The notes under the pieces are model-generated. The model did not search any database, was not told the origin of the DNA, and saw nothing but the letters and a program-made list of their open reading frames with translations. A stretch of 64,000 nucleotides of DNA from Oscarella lobularis (Eukaryota > Porifera > Homoscleromorpha > Homosclerophorida > Oscarellidae): contig NC_089177.1 in the NCBI RefSeq assembly GCF_947507565.1, positions 1,300,648 to 1,364,647 of the forward strand. The letters are read 5' to 3'. A program made the translations under genes and the position numbers. Shown one piece after another: positions 20,609 through 34,165 of the stretch (its first letter is position 1; the number at the start of each line of letters is the position of its first letter).

Positions 20609-23600
20609 CTATCCGGTGCTATCCGGTGCTGAACCCCCCTCTTTCAACTTCGTGATTGGTTCAAAAGTATACTCTCCTGTGACAGGACACGAATTGCCAC
20701 CAGAAGAGCAAACGTTAGCAACGCAATCTATTTCAGGAACACACAACCCTATATGTGTTTCAGTTAGAACGCGTACTTCATTGTATAAGCAGAGCACATT
20801 ACCGTTCCTTTGCTGAGCATAAAAGCTAAAGCCAGCTTCGAGAAGCGGAACCATCGAATTTTTGCGTGCGCCGACAGGAAATACAATAGTCAGCGTGTCG
20901 TTAGACTGCCACAAACCAAAGTGGGGCAACTCATTCACGATCGACGGAGTAAAATGAAGAATTTGGGCCAATTCCTTTTCTCGAGCCACCGGCGGTAAGT
21001 TGGTCTCATCTGAAAATCGAATGCAAATATAAGATCCATGCTGGCCAAGACGCCCATTTCCGGTATGAACATCTGCAACTTCCAACTGTTTAGAAATCAT
21101 CTATTACGGTAAATGCCAATAATCAGTAACAAAACGCGATCTTTTATCGTGTTGTTTGTACCTTATATTCGGAATGTTTCTCTGCCGATCGCCGTGTTCT
21201 CAGCTTGGTGGTAACGCACTGATTTCCATCCGGCTTCACAACTATTTCAGGTGCGTGATCGTTAGTTGATCTTAGATTGATTTTCACTCTCAGTTCTGTT
21301 GTAGCAGAAGGCGTTCCCGTGTCATAAAATCGAATCACAACCTATTTACGCCTCAAACTCAGAACAGAATACTCTGCACTCGGTGAGCAAATTACATAGC
21401 GCTTGATGGGATAGTTTGAGTTGGGAAGAAAGAGAGTGGGTTCGTCTTCTTGGCTAAAATAAAGAACTTGCCTTGCCAGTTCCGTAAGAACCTAAAAAAA
21501 TGACCACATAATGTTTCACTACATAGTCTCAGACGGAGCTTTACAGCAATTGATGCATTTCCTTCGAATATTAGCTTCTTCGATACTTCAGTGTTTTCAA
21601 ATGTCATCTACACAATTGTTTAGCAGAGATATCTTTTTCTTCCTGTTACACTTACTTTGAGATTGGATGGAACGTTTTTAACAATAAATATAAATTCGCT
21701 TTCATCCACGTAACCGGAAGGAACAGTTCTGCACAACGAAAGTTACAATTAGCATTTACAGTAATGCCATTTCTACTCTAGGTCACAAATATTACATCAG
21801 TTCAAATGATACTTTTCTCAGCCTATGATTTTCATTATCCGAGACCGAAAGCCGATGAGGGTCCGGAATAACGTATGCTCCACGAAGCTGTCCTTCACGA
21901 AACGTTATCGATAAACTGCTTGCGTCCAAGTTGACGTCAATTCCGTCGTTCACATTTTTAACAACTATAATTATCATCGCTGTTTCAGATGTCTCTCCTC
22001 CACTGTCGGTAACGTTGCAGCGAAATCGACGATCTCCAGCAGTGACCTCCTCCTTATTGTTCAAGTACTCGACAGAACGTATTATGTTCAAATAGTAATC
22101 GGTTTCGGCCAGTCCGTTTGCAAGCACGACAAACGTTTCTGCATTTCTCTGAGATATTTCGTACGAGACATTGTCTTCTTGGGCAAGACCAGAGTCTATG
22201 CGTAAACCCTCAAAACTGCCGTCCAATGCGCCATCCATATGACATTGAAGTCTACTCATTTTTGTGCTGTCAACATCAATCAATGTTGTCGTGTTGGGAG
22301 CAATAAATTTTGGATGACTATCCTCGGCAAAAACAATTTGATTAGAGCCTGAGAAATTTTCTGGAAAGAAACGCAGAGCTGGAGCGTCGTTGATCGGTAT
22401 AACGTCAACCTAAAGTGACGTGACAATGTTAACTACCCATGTAATTAGGATGACTTACGGTTGAGGTGAGACTGTTCGACCACATTTCACCGTCGAACAC
22501 TTTGACAGTGAACACTCTGTCGAATGAGTTTATAGAAACTTTAGCAAAACTTTCTAAAATCGAACCTGCTTGCTGACGATAAATTGAATGGCTTTGTCTC
22601 AGGGTTATAGAATTGAATACTATCCAGGTACGATTCATAGAATGATGCACTAGCGTTGCCTGTAATATTCTGAAGAAGTAATAAAACTAATTAATTTAAA
22701 GTATTCTTCTTTGAAAGAAACTTACGATCATAAGTGCGTTCTGTGTTTGCTCAAGGTCAACGTCAACTTGACCAACGTTAGAATTTGGCAAAATTATTTC
22801 TCCGGATAAATCAACGTTTTGATCATCAGAAACAATAATTTGTATTAAAGCCCTGAAATAAACAATCATCTATAGCTATATGCGATTTATCTGACTTATC
22901 TAGCTTACATAGTAAGGAAATCGCTGTCCGGATCCAAGATGCGACCGCCCTCGAAAACGTTGACCGGTGGTTCATATTGACGGTATTGGATTATAGAAGT
23001 GTTCGCCTCATGCGGAAACGTTAGCGATGGACGATCATTGATGTTCACAAGATCGACCCTGTTTGACATGAATTAAAGGAGAATACTCTTAGAGTGCATC
23101 TAATGAATACTTGACTGAAGTTGACGCTTCGTGAATTCCATCTGAAACGGTACAACTGATTCTGCGGTATAGAGAAGGGAAAATTTCTCCCCCGTGAAAA
23201 TAGTAGAGCGAATTTAGGCAATCTGCATAATCTTCTGGAGCTGCTTTTCCTCTTATCCACAAATCACCAGTGTCATTCTTGCGCTACATATCAAAAAGTA
23301 CTTAGTTATTATTAGAGCGAAGTGATGCATACCGAGATGTTCAATGCTCTGCAGTTATTGGCAAAAATATACTCCTTATTTGCATCAAAACTGCTGCTTG
23401 GAGCAGATACTATCACGCAGTGGGCAAACTCAAGTTTGTGGCTACAAACAAAGATTATTAGTAGAGTTTACATGCATGTAACGTACGTAGAGTAGGTAGC
23501 GGAAGGTAAGGACTAAGAAGACTCTTTCATATAAAAACGAAAAAAAATCTAAACAAGAGACTAAGTTCTGCAGAGGCACCACCGCATACATGGCTGAGAC

Positions 23601-24250
23601 TTTATGAAAAATTTACCTTGGATTACACGCATGCCTCGGTACAGCAGATACTGTAATTGGATATGAAGCAACTGACTTACAATAAAACATTGTCAGCATC
23701 GGAAATTGTCAAGTTGTACTGAAACACGTTTACACTGTGATGATCCCCTTCTGAAAATTGCAAAGGTATGTCTACAAAAAAAACGTTTGATTTATTACGC
23801 ACACTTTCTTGATATCTATTTCAATTAGGCGACCTCTGGTGTTGAAAATAATTGGCGCATTTTCGTTTTGTCCAATATGCTGAATAGCTACAGAAATTGC
23901 AGGTGACGTCTCTTTGTATACGTCGGTCACAATCAGCGACACATTTCTAAAATTTGAATAAAGAAGCATCAGCGTGTGTGCAACATACACTACGTAACAG
24001 GTGTAGTGACGCACCTAATTAAGTAGTCCGAAGGATTTTGATGAACATACGCAAGTGCTGAAAGAAAAACATTCAAATCAAGATTTTCGGTTCGAGAGAA
24101 CGTGTAGACCAGAGTGCTGCAAAGAAATCGTGTTTATCGTAATATAGACATAGGACAGCGCGGTCTATACTCATCTCCTAATGGAGCAACGTTATTAGAT
24201 GGCTTGCCATTAGACAAGAGCTCCTGTTCCGAAACCCTTCCTAAATTTAG
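20609..24250 (-). other. C-terminal cadherin/CSPG-like repeats of gene 3A
   Basis: Several exons encode repeated beta-sandwich units with DNxP-like or VNDxP linkers (for example [16 protein letters not shown]) and long Asp/Asn-rich loops. They resemble cadherin-like or CSPG-type repeats but lack the full calcium motifs of gene 1. The last exon (20609-21100) ends with a Cys-rich tail ([19 protein letters not shown]) and no hydrophobic segment. Confidence 0.6.
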
Positions 24251-27200
24251 AGCTGCACTTCTCGCCTCGGTTATCTAATGAAATGCAAACAATCATCAGT
24301 TGTAAGAAAGAAGAAGAGTTACAACGAAAATGTACGGTTTCGATGTCCGAATGGATGTTTACAACACCCGAAAGCGTCACTTGCACAGATTCCCAGCCCT
24401 AAATTCAACCCTAATCAATTAAGATATACAAAAATGAAATTCTTTAGGATTACGTTATTTCCTAAATCTCCACTAACGAATTTGTGCGGATTGGGTATCA
24501 GCCATAGAATTGTATTTGGAGCGGAATATTGCAACGTGATATCTTGCAGAAAATTGGGTGAACCGAAGTGAAGAACTTGGACTGAACAAAACACTAATAA
24601 AAAGAAAATAAACTCTCCAGCGTTCCTCTCTTTATTTCATGCAACGCTTACGCCTGCACCGAGGAAAGGGCAAATCCCATAATCCACCCTCTAAGCAAGT
24701 AAGCTCTGTCTCTCCGCACGCAGTTAGATTTTTCTTGCAACCGAAAATGGATTTGGTTCCTGAAGTTCTGACGCTCACGTTGCCCATAAATGATGCATCA
24801 GGCAACGGACAAATGCCTAATAAATTAAAGCAAAATTACCATTTGGAGAAATAAATGACCGTAAACTAAAGTGCTACTTTACACATAGTTGCACGACCAA
24901 GAACTCCTTATAAACTACCAATAGCTCTAAATAGAATATTTTACGTAAATGAGTACTCACATGTTAGATTGCTTCCTGTCCAAATAGCGCTATCAGTGCA
25001 CTCGCGCCACTTTTCGCCCACAAAAACACCATTTTCATAACAGGGATGGGTAGCAGTTGTACCTCTGTAATGAATAGTGTCACTGTATTTTATAGCATAA
25101 AAATCGTGTGGCTTCTCCAACAAAGAACATCCAAGACAGTCATTGAAATTGACGGGAGACGGTGAACTCCAGCGGCTATTGACGTGATAGAATATTTCTC
25201 CATGGCTAACGTTATTATCAACGAGTTTTCCAGTGGCAAGAATGATATGAATGCTTCCGTTTGCGACGTAGTCGATATTTTGTCGAATTATAAATATCAT
25301 TTCGCCGTTTACTGTAGTAGCATCGGAATCGAGAATCGTCGTGTCGTTTGCAATTATCATCGGTTCTCCGTAAAATGAAGCTTTGCGTTTCTGAACTTGT
25401 AGAGATCCGTCTCTCAAACTGAAGAAGGCTGTGACGATATCAGAATTGCACATCGTCCCGTTCACGCTGAGTCCAATGCCTATCCAGAAGTCTCCAACAC
25501 TTCTTTTTATTTCTGTTGTTAGCACAGATTTGTTCGGATTGTACGACCATCTTTCTGTCATAGTAACGGAATAGCTACCAGCCTCGCTTCCTTCCATATC
25601 GCAGCTACGCCCTAAATGCAAATAACAATAGTGAATATTTTACCACTGTCTAAAACTTTCTAAATACATGTAGTATTGGCAATAGTTTGGCTTATGTTGC
25701 ACAACTCGCCATAGTGTCCGTTGAAACAACTGCACACAAATCCACGTTCGTTTGAAGTGCAATCTCCATGAACACATGGATCCATGGCACAATAATTAAA
25801 GCCAATAATAACTTGTGCAATAGCTGAAGTGGCGTTTTCATCATCCGTTGCCGCGCATTCGATCACCCGATTACCGGGTGTCAGAAGGCTCTGATCGTTG
25901 TGAAAGTAGTAAATAGACATAACGGCGGACCTGTAGTTTCTGACGGATGCCAGCCCGTTAATTATTAAAGTAACAGTGTCTGACTCAGAGCGGTTGAGGT
26001 CAACGCTGAGGTTGTAGAGAGTTGTAAGAGTCTCGTTTACTCCAATGATTTCGAGAACGCCATCTGTCGCATTTTGAAGAAGACAGGTAAACTGTCTCAA
26101 ATTCGTGCCGTCGACATCTTCCAGTGTTGTCGTATTTGGAAACACCATGAGCGGTAAGCCTTTTCGAAACGTTGCAAAAGAAACAAGGGATTCAGAAGTA
26201 GGAAAAGCATAAGGATTAGATTCGGGGTTAAACTGAAGAATTGGAGCATCATTAACAGAAATAACAGTAACCTATAGAACACACGTTATACCGAGAGACA
26301 TCTAGACCGAACACAAAGCCAAACCATTGTTTGAATGACGTTAGAAGATAATTCGTTGTCAAAAACTTGAAGTGTAAACAACCTTATGTAAAAGACAGTT
26401 AAATCACATATCATAGTTTATTAGGCTCCAACCTGTCTTCAGAGGTAAGTCTGAAGGGTTTTTCATCGCTGCTTTGAAACAGTAATCCGCGAAAGAAAGA
26501 TTGATATTCTTTTGTAGTTGCGTTCCCGGTCACATTCTTTCCAAATAGACGTATGTACTTTACACTAGAATTGTACACGCGCGAAAATTTCTTACCCATT
26601 CAACCTCTTCATCGCTTTCGACGATGGCGATTTCTAGCTTAGATGATTCAGTAGAGAAAACGACGCTGTCGTTCCTTTCGTTTTGCTGTGCGTTCCTGTG
26701 CAGCCCCAGCGCTTTTACACGAGCTCTATTAATTAATAACGTATAGCACCAATAACATGAACTGCGATTCTTACTTTTGAATAAAACTGTCTTCATCCGA
26801 TATTGCAAGTGACTCAAATACGGCCACCGGATTACCATACTGAACGTATGTCTCGGAACGTTCTGTTGCATTTCCGTTAATTTTTAGCGATGGAGGGTCG
26901 TTTACATTGAAAAGATTGATTCTACATAAAGTGAGAACAATTATATTAGCCGCTAAAACAAATCTAGATTCTACCTGATGGTTGCAATTCCAACGTGTAT
27001 TCCGTCAGAAAGAGAACACTTAACGTCTCGCCGAATTAGGGGAGAAACTTCTCCAAGGAAATCGTATTCAAGCGAATTAAAACATCGCTCGTAAGCTTGG
27101 CTATTATTGGAGCCAGTTATTGTCAAGGTGCCATTGACAGTATAATACTAAAGAAGTTGGGGAAAAAATCAGAATTGTATAAATTTAATTAGGGTACATG

Positions 27201-30200
27201 TTAACATTACGTTTGTAGTAAAATAAGGACAATCAGCGCGCAGGATGTCTCTTTCCGGTAAATACGAAGAATCTTCAACTGCAACTGCAGTCAAACTGCA
27301 AAATCCGTTTGAAAACTCTAGACTGATAAGCAAATAAACTAAAATTCCGAACTATTTTAATTGCCGTTTACGTCTCGTGATCGGCGTCAAAAATTTCAAG
27401 AGGTTTTTGAAACAGAGTTATTGGGCCTTCGCTTTCCGTAAAATTGATCGCTTGGTCTAGCCATTTTGAAAACATTACAGGAGAAATTCGTTGTAGCGTC
27501 TTTCTTACGATTGGGAGTTAGCACTGGACTGCTGTCGTTTATTGCAGAATGCTGTACAGTAATGTGTACTTTTGACGATTTTCGGTCGTAGATGTCAACA
27601 ACAAAAACAGTCAAATTTCTTCTCAAAAAAGTGAAATACAGGTGCACCGTCATCTATGTCTTGCTCACCTTTCAAGATAGTCAGTTGGACTGCTATCTTT
27701 GTAAGCGAGAGTAAAAAGAAAGGCCGAGATGTTGAGTTTGCCGTATCGATTGAAGGTATATATTACTCGACTTCAAGGATCAATATAAAAAAGTATTCTA
27801 AATATCGTACTTTTCTTACTCAAGCTGAAACGAAACCGACGAAGAATTTGCATGTCCGCTGGGTGAAAAATCCGCTTCACTGACTCGCGATGAATTGATG
27901 GCAAGTTGTTTATCATGAACAATCTATAACAATACATATCAGAGCCGTATGCCATTCTGTGTCGACTATACTACCTCTTCATCACTAGAGCTGGAGTTTC
28001 TCATTCCCTTCAAGCAAACGATGACACTTTTCCAACCCTAAACAAAAACGGTCAAAAAATTAAAAAAAAACAATTTTCTTCACCTCGTCTCCAAGTTTTC
28101 CCGTGTTCAATACGATTGACTCTGGAAATAGCCAGAGTACCGATCCTGCTGTCGTATACTGAAGGTTAATTGGCACATCACTATCATCCACAGTAATGTT
28201 TTGCACGTTGCAAAACACTAATCGTTAGTAAAACAGAAAAAATGCAACCAAACCTAATAATGAACTATCACGGAATCTTACGTTTGCAGTCTGGATATGG
28301 ATAATCCCATTCGCCATCGGCTTGACATGTCAGCTGATTTTTTCCACAAACCTCAAGCCCATCCTCACAACGAAAGGTAACGTCGCTACCCAAAATTAGG
28401 TCAGACCCTTGGACAAACGCAATGTTTGCAGAACCGTTTGCCGGCACCACAGGATCTCCGCACGGCTCTTGAAATAAAGACATTATTACAATTCGTCGAC
28501 TTTGCGGACACCGGACAGTGACTTACTCACGCATCGAGGCTCAGCTCCTGTCCAAATTCCACTCACGCATTGCCTCGATTGATTGCCTAACAACAAGTGA
28601 GTACCGTTGCAAGAGTACGTGGCAATCACTCCGTCGGATAGAAAATTGTCACTGTATTCAATCGGATGAGAATTGACTATACTTTCCAAATCCGAGCATC
28701 CGAGGCAACGTGTTCGGAAGTTGATTATTGTTGGTGACGAGAACTGGTAACTGACGTGAAAGTCTGAGCTGCTTGCATTGTGCAGGCCACTAGCCAAGAT
28801 GAAGAATGCGTTTCCAACGAGAAAATTCTCAACGTCTTCCAAGTTCGAACTGCTGAGGTTGCGTGTTATTACCACGTGCATTGTGCCGTTAATAATCCAC
28901 TCTTCTGCCTTGAAAACTTTCGAATGATTCAAATAAACTGTCGATTTCCTATCGATTGACGAGACTTTGTCTCGTACGTGAAGAGACCCATCCAACTGAT
29001 CGAAGTAGACTACTGACCAGTCTACCAACGTTCTGTCTGACGTATTGGTACTTAAACCAAAGCCTATCCAATAAGATTCGTTTCCATTGATCGGTCGTTT
29101 GATTTCGACTGTCAACGATTGTTCTGCGAAGTTGTATAGCCAACGAGATTCAAGGCAGGATGATGGTACACTTGGCTTGTTGCATCCGTACATGCTGCAG
29201 TCATTCCCTATAAAAGTAATCAGAGACTTCATAAAAAGAAAGCAATTGATTAGACAATTTTTATTACATTTCAAAGAAGGCTTCTCAATTTCGCACAAAT
29301 CGCCTTCGAATTCATCTGAGCAATTGCAGTAGAATCCATTTCCATCCAAGATGCATGTACCGTTGTTGATACAAGGATTAGACACGCAGTAGTTGAGATC
29401 GATTTCGCAAAGAGAGCCGTTGAAACCGAAATTGCATAGACACTCGAACTCACCGGAGCCCGGCTGACTGCCTTCTTTCAAGACACATCGGCCGTTGGAG
29501 GTACAGGGACAGTCGACGAGACGAATTTCGGGAGAGTATGCCTCGCTCGTTCCGTTGCATTCGTCGACGGCAATAAAGGAAACGTTGTACGTTTCATTGC
29601 GGCTCGCATTGTGCGGTATAAACCACGTCCAAAGTCCATCACCGGAAAAGTTGAAAGCGTTTCCGTCAAAATCAACAACTTCGAACTGCACGGAACGATT
29701 CTCGGGATCATTCACCGACAAGTTGAACTGAAATTCATATCCCCGTAGCAATGACAACGCGCCATCTGACGTGATCGTCGGATTTTCATTATCTATAATA
29801 GCAAAATGGGATCAATTGCAGGCCAACGTGCCCACGGCCTCGCGCTTAGAGGTCGTTCGCTGCGCAATCGCGTATTGTGTCAAGCAGAAATTTTCGAAAC
29901 GTACCTAAATTTTACTGAAGGATTGCAAAAAATCGTCATCGTGTTAGATGCTATATACGCTGAAAAGCGCTATTCTGTGCTAACCTGTTCTTTCGCTGAA
30001 AGCCGTTTCATTTGCTTGAGGCAAGCACTGCTGACACCAATCAAGTGGATTCGCTTCCCTGTCTGCAAAGCAGTGGCCTCGAATCAAACACGTGTTATTC
30101 TGCGAAAAACTATAAGTAAGCAAACATTACTTTCAATTTCGATTTCACCTTTCTGACGCAACTTCCCGCCTCAGGACAGTCATAGCAAACAGAATCAAAA

Positions 30201-33200
30201 GCCGAATACGCCAGCGCATTGCTGAACACTCTGCCGTCAACAGTAACGCGGACTGAAAGGTGATCAACCGGCTCCGTTTCGACTTCAACAGATTCCTCTG
30301 GCTGCACCCTTGAAAGCGGCAATGCGCAAGTCACTTCGTAAATACTTTGGAACTGTGAGAAGACTTGAAACTCTTCTCCGGTTTCCTGAATTCAAAGACA
30401 GCTTACACATAAAGAAGGATCTTTTTGACATAGGCGTACCTGTCGTTCTACTATGCAAGACAAATTTTCGTTGTTCAAGAAGCCCTCTCCTACTACAAAA
30501 GCCGTACGACATGGTTTCAGCCTTCGATCGCATAGGCCGTCGTTTGTGAACGTTATGAGAGTGGGCGCTGCGTTCGAGTCAATGGAACAGTCTGGACCGG
30601 TGAAGTTGGTCTCACATATGCACGTCGAGTTGACGCATTGACCGCGATTACTGCAATCTCGTGGACACACAGATGACGCGATTATGGGCGGAAGAGACGG
30701 CTGAGCAAGAAATATTTGACTTGCGTCCACTGACGTGTCATTCGTAATTGTTATGTTGGGTTTCCAGTAGTCCACGTCGTTAGCCAAACTTTCCTCGCAC
30801 TGCTGCAGTACCGAATCCAAATAAGCACTTGCAGTAGACAAGTCGTCGGACAACTATAAACAAAGATTTTTACAGCGACGTGAATGAGAAAAAAAATTGC
30901 CACACAACTTACTTTGATGTCCTCTACGCACGATGCAATAGTATCGTTGGAAATTGTATTAATAACGCCGTCTTCTATGCACGCTTTTGCAACCGGCGAT
31001 GCTGTCAAAACACGGCTACATTCGTCTACAGCCGCGCGTTCAGTGATGTTGTTCGGCGTTGGAAATCGAAATACAGGTGGCTCCGCCGTCGGATCGAACA
31101 CGAAATCGTAGTCGTCATCGACGTCATCTTCGTCGGTCGGTACGTCGTCTGGCCCGGCAACAGCACGCTTGCTTCGCAGATCTTGCCCAACTTCTGTCCA
31201 CTGATTGCCGGCAAAAGCTTTCGCTTGAATTACAATGGGCCGATTTGGACACGCGGACAGTATTGATTTCGTTGGTCCTTCACATGCGCAAAATTTGTTG
31301 ATCGTAGGATTGTTCTCTATGTCCGTGTTTCCGCCTTCTTCTAAACCTTCAACGACACTAGAGTCAAATAAGTTTTCCTTTTCTGATACTCTGTGTGAAA
31401 GAAATAAAATGTCGAAAAATACTCTCAAATTGAATGCAAACCTCCACGTGTCAATAAAAGCCTTTTTCGCAATCGATCCTGGATCTTTTGCATACATCAC
31501 CTCATCAGAACCTATCATATCGTCGCTCTTGTCTCCGTTATTGTTACCGCACAATCCTTTCGTCTTTCCGTGGTCTTCTTCGGACACGCGAACATAGACG
31601 CTCATTCCCCAAAAGCTGGCGTCAACTTTGATCGCAGCACCCGATGGAAGTTGAATCTGGCAAAATGATACTTTTATCGGGAGGATAAAAAGTACCGACG
31701 GTGCGAGAACTCGTGTATATTTTTCACCCAAGAAGCGGTCTACTACCTGGTATACCATGCGCATAGTGGCTCTATATAATATATTCCCACCTTAAACTGC
31801 GTTCCTGAAGGATTTTTGTAGACCCCAAAGCCTTCTTGTAATGAACCTTTGCTGTGCTTTCGAACTCTTGGCGGTATGTTGCGAATTTTTGACTGAGGGT
31901 CTCGCTGTTGCCAAAAGCATTGATCAATTGATAGGACGTCGTTGCCCTCTCGTACAATCACACCACAGTGGCAGCTCACAGTGGTGTATGCTTGGCGACA
32001 GGTCCAAATTCTTGACTGAATCTGTGCAAAACAAAGACTTACTGCAGGCAATAAAAAACATTGCATGTACACATATGTATAAATGGCTAGCGATGCTGAT
32101 TTCCAAGCAAAAACTGAATGATCCATACCTCTAAGACTCCCATGGTTCGCGTCACGGTTGGGTTTCTTACAAGCCAAAAATCTCCAACGCCGTAATAATG
32201 ATAATAGCTTAAAATAACGGTTGCAAATGATTAGGAGGACTATAGGACTATAGCTTTTCTTACTCTTTGTCAAATGTGGTGAAATGAGGATCTCCCGTTC
32301 CATAGCAAAATGCAGACTTTACATTGCGTGAGGTAACCTATAAAAGCAAGAACGCAGAACAGAATTATAGGTGCTTTTTATAGACAATGTAGTAGTAGTG
32401 AATCGTACTCTCATAGACTTTCTACTCATAAGAAGCCATTCATATGGCGTCCTCTTTTCAGAAATATCTTCAAGAACAGCGTCTGTGCCCACTTCGATTA
32501 TATGGTCTTGTTCACCGTCTTCAAATTGATCTTTGACGCATGAAATTAGGAAGGACTGAGGAGTATTCCAATTATTTGTTTCAAAACGCATTCCGCAGAC
32601 AGACGTAACAACGTCGGCTTGGCCCGCAAATTTCTGGTTTCTGATGGCAATGTCTAAATGACAAGTATTAGAGCCTTCACAAACCACTGGCACAGTTGGC
32701 TTGACAACAACTTCAAAAAGGTTAATCTCATCCTTTTCGCTCATTATTAAAGTCATTGGGTCTACCTAAAGAAATTTGTATTCATTACTCAAACTTCTAC
32801 GGCAAGATGCGTCTATTATTTAATTAGTAACTGTTCTGCTTCTTACTGATAGTCCAGCAAAAAATGCCGAGCTCCTTAGCTCAGGAGAGGCATCATCTTG
32901 ATCTTTAAATTTAGCTTCGACAATGCAAACAAGCTGCAAGATCAAGAAATAGTTAAAATATAAAAAATCAAATTTTATCTTACATGAAAACCGAATACAA
33001 CCTCTTTCAAAGAGCCAAATATATCGCTCAATGAAACCTCATCGAGCGTTTCGTCTCCAAAACCAGACGTTGGTAGTGCTGGTAGGTTGGGTTTCTCCAC
33101 ATCTGTCTCCCATTTAAAGTTATAATGAACATTTTCGTCGGGACCAAAGATCTGGCATTGAAATACGACTTCGTCGTGGTTTGTCGCTACATTTCTAGAC

Positions 33201-34165
33201 GTGGCCGTAAGAAGGGGCTTGTGCTGTAGTGTTGGATACTTATCTAAAGTATCAATTGAGTTTACTAGAACGCTTAAATATTGCATACCAACACACTCCT
33301 CTCCTTGAACTATTTGATTCGTAGCACAGGTTGGTGCACCTTACAAAATAAATTAAAGAGAAACAGTAAAACAATTTCAAATGGTTATACTTGAGCAATA
33401 AGCGATGGAGCAGGCTATAGGGACGGTTAGATAATAGATTATCTCATTGCCGCACAACCGAGCGCAAAGGTCTTGGGAAAAGAAGCAACAATCAATAAAG
33501 TTGATGCATCCTTTGAGTTTTTTGGTTTCTCCCTCAACCGTCGGCGGATCGTCTGTAACACTTATAGGAGCAGTGGTGCCGCAGCGACCAACGTCGACGC
33601 ACTGATCGACACCGCCAACAGGTTTTCGCACAGGAATGGTAAACGTATTGTTGCTCTCGACGTCGATGAAACGATACCACTCCCCCCCTTGGAGATGCGT
33701 ATCGCAGATTTCCTCCCCAGCGACCACTACCGTGTCTACTCCTCTATTCAGGACTTTCGGAATCTTCAGCTTATCTTCAACTGTAAGGCAAAAAAAGACA
33801 AAGGAATGAAAAGGACAATCATATATCAAAGGTAAGGGTGTCGCTAGATATTTTTACAAAAAACAAAAATTCTGATTATCGTAAACTTTTAAGTTGCCAT
33901 GCTTCACAAATTGTACTTGCACAACACAGACGCAAAAAAGTAAGTTGCTTTTTATTTCCGCCCTATTTAGTGGTAAGAGAAGTCTATTATTGTTTCTAGG
34001 TTAGAAAAAAAGAAAAAAATCGTGTCTCAACAGCCTGAAACTTGGTACTCGTCTCGAAGCGCAAAGTTCGTATGCACAAATGAAGAAAATACGTACGTGT
34101 CAAGCATGGATCGTTGGCGACGGTGACAATAGGGCAGTCAAATGAAGATGTTGTTCCAAAGCAAA
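20609..34165 (-). CDS. VWDE-like multidomain protein, copy A (5' exon uncertain)
   Basis: A long multi-exon gene. From N to C it encodes: a Cys-containing start (exon 34097-34165, [11 protein letters not shown]); a D8C module; beta-sandwich segments; a VWD domain (GDPHFTTFD ... [11 protein letters not shown]); an RSKR furin-type site with an acidic stretch; an EGF-like module ([18 protein letters not shown]); a short [16 protein letters not shown] module; a cadherin-like domain; two EGF modules; DOMON plus two sushi modules; many cadherin/CSPG-like repeats with another EGF, DOMON and sushi; and a final Cys-containing tail ending at a stop at 20609. The order D8C-VWD-EGF resembles the VWDE family. 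No membrane segment is seen at the C-terminus, so a secreted matrix protein is likely. The signal-peptide exon is not certain; a candidate is at 36399-36451, but its phase does not fit directly. A near-identical copy is at 45660-59238. Confidence 0.8.
24958..25611 (-). other. Second DOMON-like domain and sushi module of gene 3A
   Basis: It repeats the DOMON-sushi order of 28545-29210: [28 protein letters not shown], then a sushi module ([29 protein letters not shown]). An EGF-like module ([23 protein letters not shown]) precedes it at about 25690-25800. The paired order implies an internal duplication inside the gene. Confidence 0.65.
28545..29210 (-). other. First DOMON-like domain and sushi module of gene 3A
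   Basis: The segment after a [18 protein letters not shown] start has alternating strands ([46 protein letters not shown]), as in DOMON domains, which bind haem or sugars in other proteins. It is followed by a sushi-type module ([29 protein letters not shown]). A second sushi module ([23 protein letters not shown]) follows at 28287-28468. Confidence 0.65.
31165..31176 (-). other. Furin-type RSKR site after the VWD domain
   Basis: The minus-strand codons encode RSKR followed by [24 protein letters not shown] fits the R-x-K/R-R furin consensus and is followed by a flexible acidic linker. It is conserved exactly in copy B at 56129-56140. Cleavage would separate the D8C-VWD half from the EGF/DOMON/cadherin-like half. 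Confidence 0.5.
31440..32340 (-). other. VWD domain of gene 3A
   Basis: Exons read [15 protein letters not shown], then [15 protein letters not shown], then [13 protein letters not shown], then [20 protein letters not shown], and finally [15 protein letters not shown]. The GDPHFTTFD start and CGNNNGD..DD end are the standard VWD signatures. The latter is a calcium site in other VWD proteins. The domain is split by at least three introns, all conserved in copy B (56400-57430). Confidence 0.85.
33391..33700 (-). other. D8C (uromodulin-type) module of gene 3A
   Basis: The exon encodes WYRFIDV, then [14 protein letters not shown], a Cys-rich centre ([10 protein letters not shown]) and [15 protein letters not shown]. 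The spacing of eight cysteines with the WYRF start and the final CxIAYC matches the D8C module of uromodulin, GP2 and VWDE-like proteins. It precedes the VWD domain, as expected for that family. Confidence 0.75.
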
